DNA of 64,000 nucleotides. Origin: Terracoccus sp. 273MFTsu3.1 (GTDB taxonomy: Bacteria; Actinomycetota; Actinomycetes; Actinomycetales; Dermatophilaceae). The stretch spans positions 124,001 to 188,000 of the forward strand of contig NZ_KB911824.1 of the NCBI RefSeq assembly GCF_000383675.1. Direction: 5' to 3'. The position numbers were made by a program, and so were the translations under genes. This document shows positions 8,501 through 16,926 of this stretch, piece after piece (the first letter of the stretch is position 1; the number at the start of each line of letters is the position of its first letter). The notes beneath the pieces are model-generated. The model was not told where the DNA came from and did not search any database. It was given only the letters and a program-made list of their open reading frames with translations.

Positions 8501-10642
8501 TCACCCTTCCATCGCCAGGGCCATCGGCAGAACGGCCGGCGCACCGGCCTCGCGCAGCAGCCCGGCACAGACCGTGAGCGTCCACCGCGAGTCGCTGACG
8601 TCGTCGAGCAGCAGCACCGGACCCGGGACGCCACTGAGCGACGCCGCGAGCTCGGGGCCGACGGCGAGCCGACCCCACACGTTGGCGAGGCGGAAGGCGC
8701 TGTTGCCGCCCGGCTCGCCGACGGGGCCGCCCTCGACGAGGTCGAGCGCACCGAGGTAGGGCAGCCGTCCGAGCTGTCCGAGGCCGGTGGCCAGGGACTC
8801 GACGAGCAGCGGGCGCCGACGCGACGGCACGGAGACGATGGCCGCCGGCCGCTCCTGCCAGCCCCATCCGGCGAGCACGTCGACGCAGGCGCGGACGACC
8901 TCAGCGGGGACCTCTCGGTCCTCACCGCGCAGCAGCTCTCGGAGCCGCTGACCCCATCCGAGGTCGCTGAGGCGGGCGACGGCGCGGCCCTCCTGCATCG
9001 ACACCGATGGTGCGATCTTGCCCTTGAGCGGGACGCCCAGGCGGTCCATGCCCGACGGCCACTGCGCGCGGGACTCGAGGACGACGCCGGGCCGCTCGAG
9101 GCGCGCACGGGCGGTGTTGACGGCGGCCTCGGGGATCGTCGTGTCGAACCAGGGGTCGGTGCACCGGTCGCACCGGCCACAGGGCTCGGCGGAGTCGTCG
9201 TCGAGGGTCTGCTGGAGGAAGGCCATGCGGCAGCGGTCGGTGCGTTCGTAGTCGACCATGAGCTGCTGCTCACGCTCACGCGCCTCGGTGACGCGCCCAT
9301 AGCGTTCGGCGTCGTAGGTCCACGGCTCGCCGGTGGCGGTCCATCCACCGGGCACGCGGTGCACGGCGCCGTCGACGTCGAGGACCTTGAGGAGCAGCTC
9401 GAGGCGCGTGCGGCGGACGTCGACGATGGACTCGAGGGCGACCGTCGACAGGGCTCGCGGGGACTCGGACAGGGCGCGCACGACGGCATCGGCCTGGTCC
9501 TGCTTGGGCATGGACGCGGACGCGAAGTAGCGCCAGATGTCCTTGTCCTCCGGCCCCGGCATGAGCAGGACGTCGGCGCGCTCCGTGGCGCGGCCGGCTC
9601 GCCCGACCTGCTGGTAGTACGCGACGGGTGACGACGGGGCCCCGAGGTGCAGGACGAAGCCCAGGTCGGGCTTGTCGAAGCCCATGCCGAGGGCCGAGGT
9701 GGCGACGAGGGCCTTGACCTCGTTGTCGCGCAGCGCCTCCTCGAGACGGATCCGCTCGGAGGGCTCGGTACGGCCCGTGTAGGCGGCGACCTTGTGGCCG
9801 GCCTCGCGCAGCGCGACCGCCACGTCCTCGGCGGCGGCCACCGTCAGGGCGTAGACGATGCCCGACCCCTGGAGCTCGCCCAGGTGGGCGATGAGCCACG
9901 CGAGACGCTGCTCGGGGGCGGCGAGCGGCAGCACCCCGAGCCGCAGCGACGCCCGGGCCAGGGGACCGCGCAGGGTCAGGACGTCACGGCCACCGGCGCC
10001 GAGCTGCTCGACGACGTCGGTGACGACGCGCGCGTTGGCCGTGGCCGTCGTGGCCAGGACCGGAGTGCGCTCGGGCAGCGTGAGAAGCAGGTCGCGGATG
10101 CGACGGTAGTCGGGACGGAAGTCGTGGCCCCAGTCGCTGATGCAGTGCGCCTCGTCGACGACGAGCAGCCCGCACGACTCGGCGAGGGCCGGTAGCTGCT
10201 CGTCGCGGAACCGGGGGTTGTTGAGGCGCTCGGGGCTGACGAGCAGCACGTCGACCTCGCCGCGGGCGAGGGCGCCGGACACGGCGCCCCACTCGTCGGC
10301 GTTCGTCGAGTTGAGGGTCACGGCCTTGATGCCGGCGCGCTCAGCGGCGGCGATCTGGTCGCGCATGAGCGCGAGGAGCGGGCTGACGATGACGGTCGGC
10401 CCGGCGCCCTCGGCGCGGCGCAGCGCGGTGGACACGAAGTAGACGGCGGACTTGCCCCAGCCGGTGCGCTGCACGACGAGCACGCGCCGACGACCGGCGA
10501 CGAGCTCGTTCACCGCCTCGAGCTGCCCGTCGCGGAAGTCGACGTCGTCCCGCCCGACGAGCCGCCGCAGCGCGGTCGTCGCCCGCTCGCGCAGGGCGGG
10601 GTCGACGTCGGCAACGGGGGGAGCGGCGGGGGGTGACGTCAT
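8501..10642 (-). CDS. RecQ-like DNA helicase with C-terminal phosphoribosyltransferase-like domain
   Basis: A 713-residue superfamily 2 helicase. The RecQ core shows Walker A GWGKS (about residue 61), LLALMRDQI, a DEAH box in VVDEAHCISDWGHDFRPDY (about 162), TATAN, and motif VI in QQVGRAGR. A four-Cys zinc site follows (CRM...CGRCDRC, about 473-492). After that the protein departs from RecQ. The last ~120 residues contain VPSRRRPLL and PVLLLDDVSDSRWTLT, which has the shape of a PRPP-binding loop (ComF-like phosphoribosyltransferase fold), and no HRDC domain is seen. The ATG at 10642 was chosen over an upstream in-frame TTG. It probably acts in recombination or fork repair. Confidence 0.9.
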   Translation of the reverse strand: MTSPPAAPPVADVDPALRERATTALRRLVGRDDVDFRDGQLEAVNELVAGRRRVLVVQRTGWGKSAVYFVSTALRRAEGAGPTVIVSPLLALMRDQIAAAERAGIKAVTLNSTNADEWGAVSGALARGEVDVLLVSPERLNNPRFRDEQLPALAESCGLLVVDEAHCISDWGHDFRPDYRRIRDLLLTLPERTPVLATTATANARVVTDVVEQLGAGGRDVLTLRGPLARASLRLGVLPLAAPEQRLAWLIAHLGELQGSGIVYALTVAAAEDVAVALREAGHKVAAYTGRTEPSERIRLEEALRDNEVKALVATSALGMGFDKPDLGFVLHLGAPSSPVAYYQQVGRAGRATERADVLLMPGPEDKDIWRYFASASMPKQDQADAVVRALSESPRALSTVALESIVDVRRTRLELLLKVLDVDGAVHRVPGGWTATGEPWTYDAERYGRVTEAREREQQLMVDYERTDRCRMAFLQQTLDDDSAEPCGRCDRCTDPWFDTTIPEAAVNTARARLERPGVVLESRAQWPSGMDRLGVPLKGKIAPSVSMQEGRAVARLSDLGWGQRLRELLRGEDREVPAEVVRACVDVLAGWGWQERPAAIVSVPSRRRPLLVESLATGLGQLGRLPYLGALDLVEGGPVGEPGGNSAFRLANVWGRLAVGPELAASLSGVPGPVLLLDDVSDSRWTLTVCAGLLREAGAPAVLPMALAMEG

Positions 10643-10764
10643 GGCACCCAACCTACGTGTCCCCGCCGACCGGGCCGACCGGCATACCCGGGCTGTGGAC
10701 GGGCCGGCGTCCCACCGAGGGGATGTGGATGAGCGTCGGCGCGCGTGGCTGGAAGGATGGGGGC

Positions 10765-11250
10765 ATGACGGAGACCGAACCGCGGGCCACGCCGTATGCC
10801 GCGCACGTGTCGCTGCGCTGGTCCGACATGGACGCCTACGCGCACATCAACAACGTGCAGTTCCTGCGCCTGCTCGAGGACGCCCGCGTCATCGCCTTCC
10901 GCGACTGGTTCGACGGCGGGGGAGCGGGCGACAAGACCCTGCTCGACGAGGGGGTGCTCGTGTCGCGGCACGAGATCGAGTACCGCCGTCCCCTCGGCTT
11001 CCGGCACGCCCCCGTCGAGATCCAGATGTGGGTCTCGCGGGTGGGTGGCGCGGGCTTCGACGTCGCCTACATCGTCACCGACCCCGACGGCGTCGGCGAG
11101 GGCGAGCGGCCCGTCTACGCCGTCGCCGAGACCGAGCTCGCCCTCTACGACTTCGCGAGCGAGGCGCCGCGGCGCATGCGCCCCGACGAGCGGGCGTCGG
11201 TGCAGGTCCACGTCGGCGCTCCCGCTCCCTTCCGGAGGCGGCGCCGGTGA
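10765..11250 (+). CDS. 4-hydroxybenzoyl-CoA-thioesterase-type hotdog protein
   Basis: A 161-residue single-hotdog acyl-CoA thioesterase. The hallmark is near the N-terminus: RWSDMDAYAHINNVQFLRLLEDAR, in which the catalytic Asp of the DxxxHxNN motif is present. The ATG at 10765 places this motif at residues about 16-30, as is usual. Its stop overlaps the GTG of the next gene, so the two form an operon. The substrate cannot be read from the sequence. It is divergent from the RecQ-like gene, and the 122-bp gap between them holds a GGCATAC motif copy at 10681. Confidence 0.88.
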   Translation: MTETEPRATPYAAHVSLRWSDMDAYAHINNVQFLRLLEDARVIAFRDWFDGGGAGDKTLLDEGVLVSRHEIEYRRPLGFRHAPVEIQMWVSRVGGAGFDVAYIVTDPDGVGEGERPVYAVAETELALYDFASEAPRRMRPDERASVQVHVGAPAPFRRRRR

Positions 11251-11885
11251 CGGGCTCGCCGCAGATCGACTTCGGCGACCCGCGGGGGCTGGCCGACCTC
11301 GGCACCTACCTCGCTCGCGCGAGCCGCGCCAACCCCGACGGCGCTGTGCGCCTTCAGGTGCTCGGCACCCTCCTCGTCACCACGGTGGCGGTCATCGAGG
11401 GCACCGGGCTCATGGGTGAGGGCACGGTGCTCGGCATGCGCGTCGTGACGATCGCGCCGTCCGACGCCGTCGACACGACCGTGTCGTTCGCGTCCGTCGC
11501 CGACCGCCTCGCCCGAGACGGTGCGGGCGCCGTGCTCAGCGTCCCGCCGACGACCGTCCGGGCGCCGTGGAGTGGGCTCACGCCCCCGCGAGACGGCTGG
11601 GAGCCGGTTGGTCAGCTCGATGGCCGGACCGTCGACTCCATTGCGCGCCAAGGCATCTCGCAGGTCGCCGAGGGGACTCCCGAGAACGCAGGGGGTCATG
11701 CGGTCGATGCGCTCCGACGGCGCACCTGGGGCGCGATGAGCGACACCGTGCCGCCCATCGCGGCGGGACTCGCCTTCGGCGCGCACGTGCTCGGCTTCAC
11801 GGCTCCGGGCGAGCCGGCCTCGATCGCGGCCCACGGCCGATGGACGCGCCTCAGCACGTCGCGGGGTCACGTCCTCGTCCGCTGA
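11247..11885 (+). CDS. conserved hypothetical protein coupled to the hotdog thioesterase
   Basis: A 212-residue protein starting at a GTG that overlaps the stop of the preceding thioesterase gene. I do not recognise the family. It has no signal peptide and no membrane segment. It looks globular, with alternating beta-like segments (LLVTTVAVIEGTGLMG, VLGMRVVTIAP) and a C-terminal GLAFGAHVLGF stretch. The tight coupling suggests a role linked to acyl-CoA or thioester metabolism, but that is only inference from position. A motif copy lies just after the stop (11895). Confidence 0.75.
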   Translation: MTGSPQIDFGDPRGLADLGTYLARASRANPDGAVRLQVLGTLLVTTVAVIEGTGLMGEGTVLGMRVVTIAPSDAVDTTVSFASVADRLARDGAGAVLSVPPTTVRAPWSGLTPPRDGWEPVGQLDGRTVDSIARQGISQVAEGTPENAGGHAVDALRRRTWGAMSDTVPPIAAGLAFGAHVLGFTAPGEPASIAAHGRWTRLSTSRGHVLVR

Positions 11886-11953
11886 CCGGATGGCGTATGC
11901 CCTTCGCTGCGGCCCGGGCGCAGCGGGGTCGCGACGTGGCCAGGGAAGCTGCC

Positions 11954-12745
11954 TCAGGCGCGTCCGGTCCACAGGCCGCGTTCGACGAGCACGTCCTTGA
12001 GCACGTCGATGCGGTCGCTGACGATCCCGTCGACGCCGAGATCGAGCAGCCGTCCCATCTCGGCGGCGTCGTCGATGGTCCAGACGTGGACCTGCTTGTC
12101 GTAGCGGTGGGCGGTGTCGACGAGGCGACGGGTGACGACCGGCACCGACCGTCCCCGCAGCGGGATCGACGGCGGGACCTGGAAGACGTCTGCCGGGGTG
12201 CGGAAGACGGAGGTCAGGACGCCGGGTCCGAAGCGGGCCAGCCCCGTGCCGACCTGGGCCGCGGCGGTCGCCACGGTGCCTCGTGACAGGCGGCGGAAGT
12301 GGGAGATGTTGCGCTGCGAGAACGATCCGACGCAGACCTGGTCGTGCAGCCCGCGCTCCTCGATGATGCGCCAGAGCGGCTCGGCCGTGCCGGGCGCCTT
12401 GAGGTCGATGTTGAGGTTGACGTCCGGCCAGGCGTCGAGGACGTCGGTCAGAAGGGGCACGTGGCCGCCGTCGCCGACCTCGGCGTGCGACACCTCGGAC
12501 CAGGGCAGGTCGCGGATGCGCCCGCGAGCGTTGCTGACCCGGTCGAGCCTCGTGTCGTGGAACGCGACGAGCTCGCCGTCGCGGGTGACGTGGACGTCGG
12601 TCTCGAGGTGGGTGTAGCCGAGGTCGACCGCGTTGCCGAAGGCCGTCATCGTGTTCTCGAGGCCGACGTTCGGTGCGTAGAGCGAACCGCCCCGGTGGGC
12701 CAGCGCCACGGGCGTGTGTGCGAGGTAGGCCCGCGTCGTCACCAT
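11954..12745 (-). CDS. glycerophosphodiester phosphodiesterase
   Basis: A 263-residue GDPD-fold enzyme hydrolysing glycerophosphodiesters to glycerol-3-phosphate and an alcohol. The catalytic start AHRGG (His and Arg), LETDVHVTRDGELVAFHD with its acidic metal ligands and second His, and the late HVWTIDD and GVDGIVSDR are all present. The ATG at 12745 is chosen since the family signature follows about 17 residues later; an upstream in-frame extension has no support. There is no signal peptide, so it is probably cytosolic. It lies 55 bp after the candidate immunity gene on the same strand. Confidence 0.93.
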   Translation of the reverse strand: MVTTRAYLAHTPVALAHRGGSLYAPNVGLENTMTAFGNAVDLGYTHLETDVHVTRDGELVAFHDTRLDRVSNARGRIRDLPWSEVSHAEVGDGGHVPLLTDVLDAWPDVNLNIDLKAPGTAEPLWRIIEERGLHDQVCVGSFSQRNISHFRRLSRGTVATAAAQVGTGLARFGPGVLTSVFRTPADVFQVPPSIPLRGRSVPVVTRRLVDTAHRYDKQVHVWTIDDAAEMGRLLDLGVDGIVSDRIDVLKDVLVERGLWTGRA

Positions 12746-12800
12746 GAGCCCGAGGGTATCTGCCCGTTCTGCTGTCAGCCCCTGGCATCCGAGTGGCTGC

Positions 12801-13556
12801 TCAGCCCGCCTCGGCAAGGAGCCACTCGTTGACGTCGCTCGCCGAAATCGGTGCGTCGCCGTGCGTCGTCAGAACGGGACCGCTCTCGAATCGAGCGCCC
12901 TCGGGCGCGGGCCGTTCGCCCTCTCGCGGAAAGAACCGGTGGGCCTGGGACACAGTCTGACGCAAGGTCCACCGATCCGAGGAGTCCCACGGGGGTAGGT
13001 CGGAAGGCTCAGGAAGGACCATCGGCGTCGGTGTGAGCAGGCCGGCGCCGACGAGCGACGCGACAAGATCGGAGGTCCGATCCAGGAGCTGCCAGGGCAG
13101 CGGCTCTGACGCCCGGACGACCTCGAGCGCGCCGGCCGGCGATACCGCGGATGCGCGGGCCTGTTCGAGAAGTTGCGCGCCCACCGCGCGGGAGTCCCAG
13201 GTGTGCAGGCGTCGGTACTCCGGGCGCGTGGCGTACGCAGGAGGGAACGGTTTCCAGTGGCGGTCGCGGACGAGGATTCCCCCGAAGTCGGTCATCGACA
13301 TCGGGGCGGCCGTCTGCTCCTCCAGACGGACGTAGATCTGCCAGGCGCCGCGCGTCGAGTAGTCCTTGATGCAGATGTCGGTCACGTCGTCGGGGTCTCC
13401 CGGAAACGGCTCGGAGTCGACCCAGGCTGCTCGACCGTCCCCGAACTCGATCCCGATCCCGGTCGGGATGTCGAGGACGCTTGCATCGGGAAGGCCCCGC
13501 AGAGCCCTGATGACGTCATCCGAGGGCAGCTCGATGGTGATGTCCCACGAGGTCAT
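12801..13556 (-). CDS. candidate immunity protein of the adjacent toxin (unknown family)
   Basis: A 251-residue cytosolic protein of no family I recognise. Its ATG overlaps the toxin stop (ATGA at 13553-13556), so it is translationally coupled directly behind the toxin, which is where immunity genes of polymorphic toxins sit. It is acidic, with no signal peptide or membrane segment. The first half looks like a beta-rich domain (VLDIPTGIGIEFGDG, WQIYVRLEEQT). The second half is helical and Pro-rich. Like the toxin tip, its GC is visibly lower than that of neighbouring genes, suggesting joint transfer. The immunity role is inferred from position only. Confidence 0.6.
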   Translation of the reverse strand: MTSWDITIELPSDDVIRALRGLPDASVLDIPTGIGIEFGDGRAAWVDSEPFPGDPDDVTDICIKDYSTRGAWQIYVRLEEQTAAPMSMTDFGGILVRDRHWKPFPPAYATRPEYRRLHTWDSRAVGAQLLEQARASAVSPAGALEVVRASEPLPWQLLDRTSDLVASLVGAGLLTPTPMVLPEPSDLPPWDSSDRWTLRQTVSQAHRFFPREGERPAPEGARFESGPVLTTHGDAPISASDVNEWLLAEAG

Positions 13557-16447
13557 CCTTGGCGCTTCCTCTCATGAGCGATGCCGGCCTGGTCGAGGAT
13601 CAGGATCGACTCGAGCCGAGGGTAGCGAGCCAGGGCCTGCTCGGCTTGGCGCAGTGCCTCCGACGTGGACAGTGGGCTCCTCTGCAGGTCCACGATCACA
13701 CGCGGTGACTGCATGCTTCCCTTTCGGAGATTGCGCACCACGGTGTCCCTGGAACTCCCTTCAGGAGCCTTGAACTCCCAGGCGACCCCATCGACGAGTC
13801 CGTCTGCGGACTTGTCTCGATGGTTAGGGGGCAGGAACGTGATGTCGTGGCCCAAGGCTGCCAGTCGTTCGGCCGTCCGCATCTCGTGGGCCTCGACCTT
13901 CTTGACCCGAGACAGGTCGATACTGCCGACCCGCGGACTCCCATTGGCTGGATCGCTGGCATGACTCGTGACGTGGACTCGGTGGCTGGGGCCAGTGCGC
14001 TGTTTGAGACGGTCCAGGGCCGAGATGGCGCGGCCTCGTGAGCCGTCCTTGACGACAGCGTCGAACGCGGCCCGGATCTCGGCGTCACGGGCCGCCCGGA
14101 GCTCGTCGACCGTCGGGAGCAGGGGAGCGCGGGTGGCGCCGAGCCGGATGGCCGCCAGCACGTCGGTGCGGCCGGCGGCGATGGCCCCGATACGGTTCAC
14201 GAGCTCAGCGCGTCGTGCGTCGTCGAGATCGGTCTGGCTCAGCTCGACGTCCGAACGGACGAGTGCGATGACGAGGTCGTCGTCGGCCGAGCGCATCGTC
14301 CCGCCGTCGACGTAGGTACGCACCGTCGAAGCCAGGCCCGCCACGCTCCCGCGACGGATCTCGTCGATGACGTGACCGGCCTCGGCGAGTCCCTGCCAGG
14401 CCGAGCGGTTCAGCACGTCCTGTCGTCGGGCGACGGCGACGAGCTCCGCTGATGCCGCCTGGTCGAGGAAGCCCAGTCGCACTACATCGCGACGCACGTC
14501 GCCACCACGTCCCACCGAGTCCTGCGCCGCACCGAGCTCACGGTCGACGAGTCGGCCGTAGGCCGCACCGGGGTCCCTGGCGCGCAACCCCATCCCGGTG
14601 TCGACGGCCAGGGCGGCGACCACTCCGGTCAGCTCCTCGGCGTCGAGCCACGGCTCGGCCCCGCCCGAGGTCTGCCGGACGTACCTCGCGGGCGTGTCCG
14701 CGCTCAGCAGTGGTGTCGCCAGCGCGATGTCGACGTTCTCACGCATCGCCGAGAGCCAGTCGGCGACGAGGGGCTCGATCGGCGCCGTGGCCCGGTTGTA
14801 GATGCCCGTCGTCGAGGCCTCGAGCATCGCGTGTCCACTCGTGCGTGAGACCTCGAGCATCACGCGCGCACGGGTGTCCGCTGCACCCGCGCCGGTGGAC
14901 GTCGCGACGCTCGCGAGCAGCTGCGCGAGGTCGGTGTCGGTGGTGAGGCGGAGCTCGGGATGACTCTCGATCCCGTTGGCCTCGTGGACGACCCATCGAC
15001 GCACGAGGTACTCACCGAGGGTGATCCGGTCACCCCGGCTGTTGGTCACGGCACCCGCAGCAACCTCCGAGTCCGGAAGCGGTTCGGCCAGCAGCGCCGA
15101 CTCCTCGGCGGGATCGTGGACGACGTGACCGAGCAGCACGTGGACGGGGTCACCGGTGCTCGAGCCGTCGTCGAACCACGAGGCGAACGTCGCTCCGGCG
15201 TCAGCGTGCAGCGTCGTCCCGTGTGCGAGAACGGCGTCGGCGTCGCGGGTCTCGGCGACCTCGGCGGTGGCCGCCGCGGCGGCTGCCCGTCGAGCGAAGC
15301 GCGCGGGCAGGCGACGGTCGTCGCCCGAGGCACGAGCGCCCGAGAGGAGCTGCCCCAGCAGCCACGCCCCGGTCGCCCGACCTCCGCCCACGGGGTCGAC
15401 GTGGACCGTGGCGACGTCGGCGACGAGGTCGTCCGTGAGCAGGGCGGCGCCGGAGCCCAGCTCGGTGCGTGTCCGCGGGTCGGTCCCGGCGGGCGCTCCG
15501 TGACTCGTGGCCGTGATGACGAGCGAGCCGAGCGCCCCGAGGAGCGCACGCACGGTGTCGACGTGTGCGCCTGACGCGCCCCGAGTCACACCGGCGGCCA
15601 GGAGCAGCCGGGCGAGTCCGTCGGTCCCGATCTCCGAGAGGAGAGCCTGCGCGTAGACAGGGTCGTCGACTCGTGCCCGGACATGCGCCGCCAGCTCGGC
15701 CACGTCCGGGAATCCGAGCCTGCCCGACGCGCCACCCCCGGCCAGGACCCGGCGTGCCAGCAGGCCGTCTGCCAGAGCGGCGTCCCGCGACACCCGTGCT
15801 GCGACCGCGCCGTCGGCGAACCACAGTCCGCCGGTGACAGCAGCCCGCACCCGTCCCGCACCGGCCGAGGCCGCGGAGGGAAACGTCGCGTCGGTGGTCC
15901 CGGCCACGAGCCGCGCGCATCGTCGAGCGGCCGCGTGCAGGTCGTCGAGGACGCCGGCGTACGTACGGCTCAGCCGGACCCGCCCCTCCGCCTGTTCCGT
16001 GCGAGCCCGCTCCGTGCCCAGCACCCCGATGGCACCCGTCGGGTCGGGCAGCGCCGCGACACGAAGCAGCGTCAGTGCGTGCTCGGCGTCGAGCGCGTCC
16101 CACTCGCGCTGGAGCGAGCGGACCCGGGCGACAGCCCCGTCGAGCGCTCCGGCATACGTCACCAGCGAGCGGGAGGCGGCGGGCAACGCGTCGACGACAC
16201 GGCGTGCACGGGTGCCCAGCTCGGCCGCTTCCGAGCAGGCCGCGGCCGCCGCGTCACCGGTCCAGACGGCCGAGAGCCGCGGGCCCAGAGTCCCCTGCAC
16301 CGTGGCCGTCGCACGGGCCCGTGACGCCGCCCGATCGAGCGAGCGCGCCGCAGCCCGCAGGCCCGTGGCGTCACCGACCGGCAGGGGAAGCGCGACGTCG
16401 CCGGGGATCGCTGCGGACGCGTGCCCGCCGTCGTGGACGTGGCTCAC
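13553..16447 (-). CDS. polymorphic toxin with WXG-like N-terminus and CdiA-type tRNA-nuclease-like C-terminal domain
   Basis: A 964-residue protein. The GTG at 16447 overlaps the stop of the small upstream gene; the reading frame stays open further upstream but reads as Arg-rich shadow sequence. The N-terminus is helical with a WTG turn (Trp62-Gly64), as in WXG100/LXG-type secreted proteins. A long Ala-rich helical middle follows. The last ~140 residues change character. HEMRTAERLAALG, then KSADGL, WEFKAPEGSS (about residue 890) and a Q/S-rich helix match the pattern E...D...ExK of CdiA C-terminal tRNA nucleases (a PD-(D/E)xK-like fold). By family knowledge such tips cut tRNA in competitor cells. 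Delivery by a type VII system is inference; no secretion genes are in the window. The tip has lower GC (63% in one 60-base sample near 13750). Confidence 0.75.
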   Translation of the reverse strand: MSHVHDGGHASAAIPGDVALPLPVGDATGLRAAARSLDRAASRARATATVQGTLGPRLSAVWTGDAAAAACSEAAELGTRARRVVDALPAASRSLVTYAGALDGAVARVRSLQREWDALDAEHALTLLRVAALPDPTGAIGVLGTERARTEQAEGRVRLSRTYAGVLDDLHAAARRCARLVAGTTDATFPSAASAGAGRVRAAVTGGLWFADGAVAARVSRDAALADGLLARRVLAGGGASGRLGFPDVAELAAHVRARVDDPVYAQALLSEIGTDGLARLLLAAGVTRGASGAHVDTVRALLGALGSLVITATSHGAPAGTDPRTRTELGSGAALLTDDLVADVATVHVDPVGGGRATGAWLLGQLLSGARASGDDRRLPARFARRAAAAAATAEVAETRDADAVLAHGTTLHADAGATFASWFDDGSSTGDPVHVLLGHVVHDPAEESALLAEPLPDSEVAAGAVTNSRGDRITLGEYLVRRWVVHEANGIESHPELRLTTDTDLAQLLASVATSTGAGAADTRARVMLEVSRTSGHAMLEASTTGIYNRATAPIEPLVADWLSAMRENVDIALATPLLSADTPARYVRQTSGGAEPWLDAEELTGVVAALAVDTGMGLRARDPGAAYGRLVDRELGAAQDSVGRGGDVRRDVVRLGFLDQAASAELVAVARRQDVLNRSAWQGLAEAGHVIDEIRRGSVAGLASTVRTYVDGGTMRSADDDLVIALVRSDVELSQTDLDDARRAELVNRIGAIAAGRTDVLAAIRLGATRAPLLPTVDELRAARDAEIRAAFDAVVKDGSRGRAISALDRLKQRTGPSHRVHVTSHASDPANGSPRVGSIDLSRVKKVEAHEMRTAERLAALGHDITFLPPNHRDKSADGLVDGVAWEFKAPEGSSRDTVVRNLRKGSMQSPRVIVDLQRSPLSTSEALRQAEQALARYPRLESILILDQAGIAHERKRQG

Positions 16448-16797
16448 GAGACCGTCGCGCTCGCCGGATCGCTCAGCGCCGCAGCGCTGCTCGTCGTCAC
16501 GCCGGCAAACCCGGCGGAGACGACGAGCTCCACCGACCGGGCCTCGAGCGTCGAGCGGTCGAGCCGGTCGCCGAGGGCGCCGGCAGCATCGGCGACGGCG
16601 TCGAGTGCATGGGCATGGACCACCCGGAAGCGATCGAGCTCGACCCTCAGCACGGCGCCCGCGTCGCCGGCGGAGGCCATCGCGCCGGCCGTCGCCGTGG
16701 CCACCTGCGACGCGCACGCGCGCAGCTCCGCCGGGTCGTGCGCCAGCGCGAGCCGCTCCCGGGACACCCCGTCGGAGTCGATGGCGTAGCGCGTCAT
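16444..16797 (-). CDS. small ESX/EspC-like helical protein, first gene of the toxin operon
   Basis: A 117-residue Ala-rich, almost wholly alpha-helical protein with no signal peptide, cysteine or membrane segment. Size, helicity and position directly before a WXG-containing toxin resemble the EspC/WXG100-type partners of type VII secretion substrates, which pair with the toxin N-terminus. It begins at ATG 16797 and ends in a TGA overlapping the GTG of the toxin gene. It has no clear WXG motif of its own, so it is closer to EspC/DUF2580-type proteins than to EsxA. The family call is by pattern, not alignment. Confidence 0.6.
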   Translation of the reverse strand: MTRYAIDSDGVSRERLALAHDPAELRACASQVATATAGAMASAGDAGAVLRVELDRFRVVHAHALDAVADAAGALGDRLDRSTLEARSVELVVSAGFAGVTTSSAAALSDPASATVS

Positions 16798-16857
16798 TCC
16801 CGCACCGTAGGAGAGCCGGCGACGCCGCCTCAGCCGTCATCCACAGGCCCGCACATG

Positions 16858-16895
16858 CCGTGAGGCCCCCGTCCGGCAGGACGGGGGCCTCACGG
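16858..16895 (-). terminator. strong hairpin terminator after the GH13 glucosidase gene
   Basis: A 17-bp perfect stem (16858-16874 with 16879-16895) closed by a GGCA loop. It lies 31 bp after the stop of the glucosidase gene on the minus strand and upstream of the toxin operon, isolating the two. There is no T-run, as is common in high-GC actinobacteria. Confidence 0.8.
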
Positions 16896-16926
16896 CGGGC
16901 GGGTCGCGGACCCGCTCGTCAGGACA

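Noticed and set aside
16448-16840. 131-codon upstream extension of the toxin
   Set aside because: It reads as Arg/Pro-rich sequence and overlaps the EspC-like gene in another frame; GTG 16447 overlapping that gene's stop is the better start.
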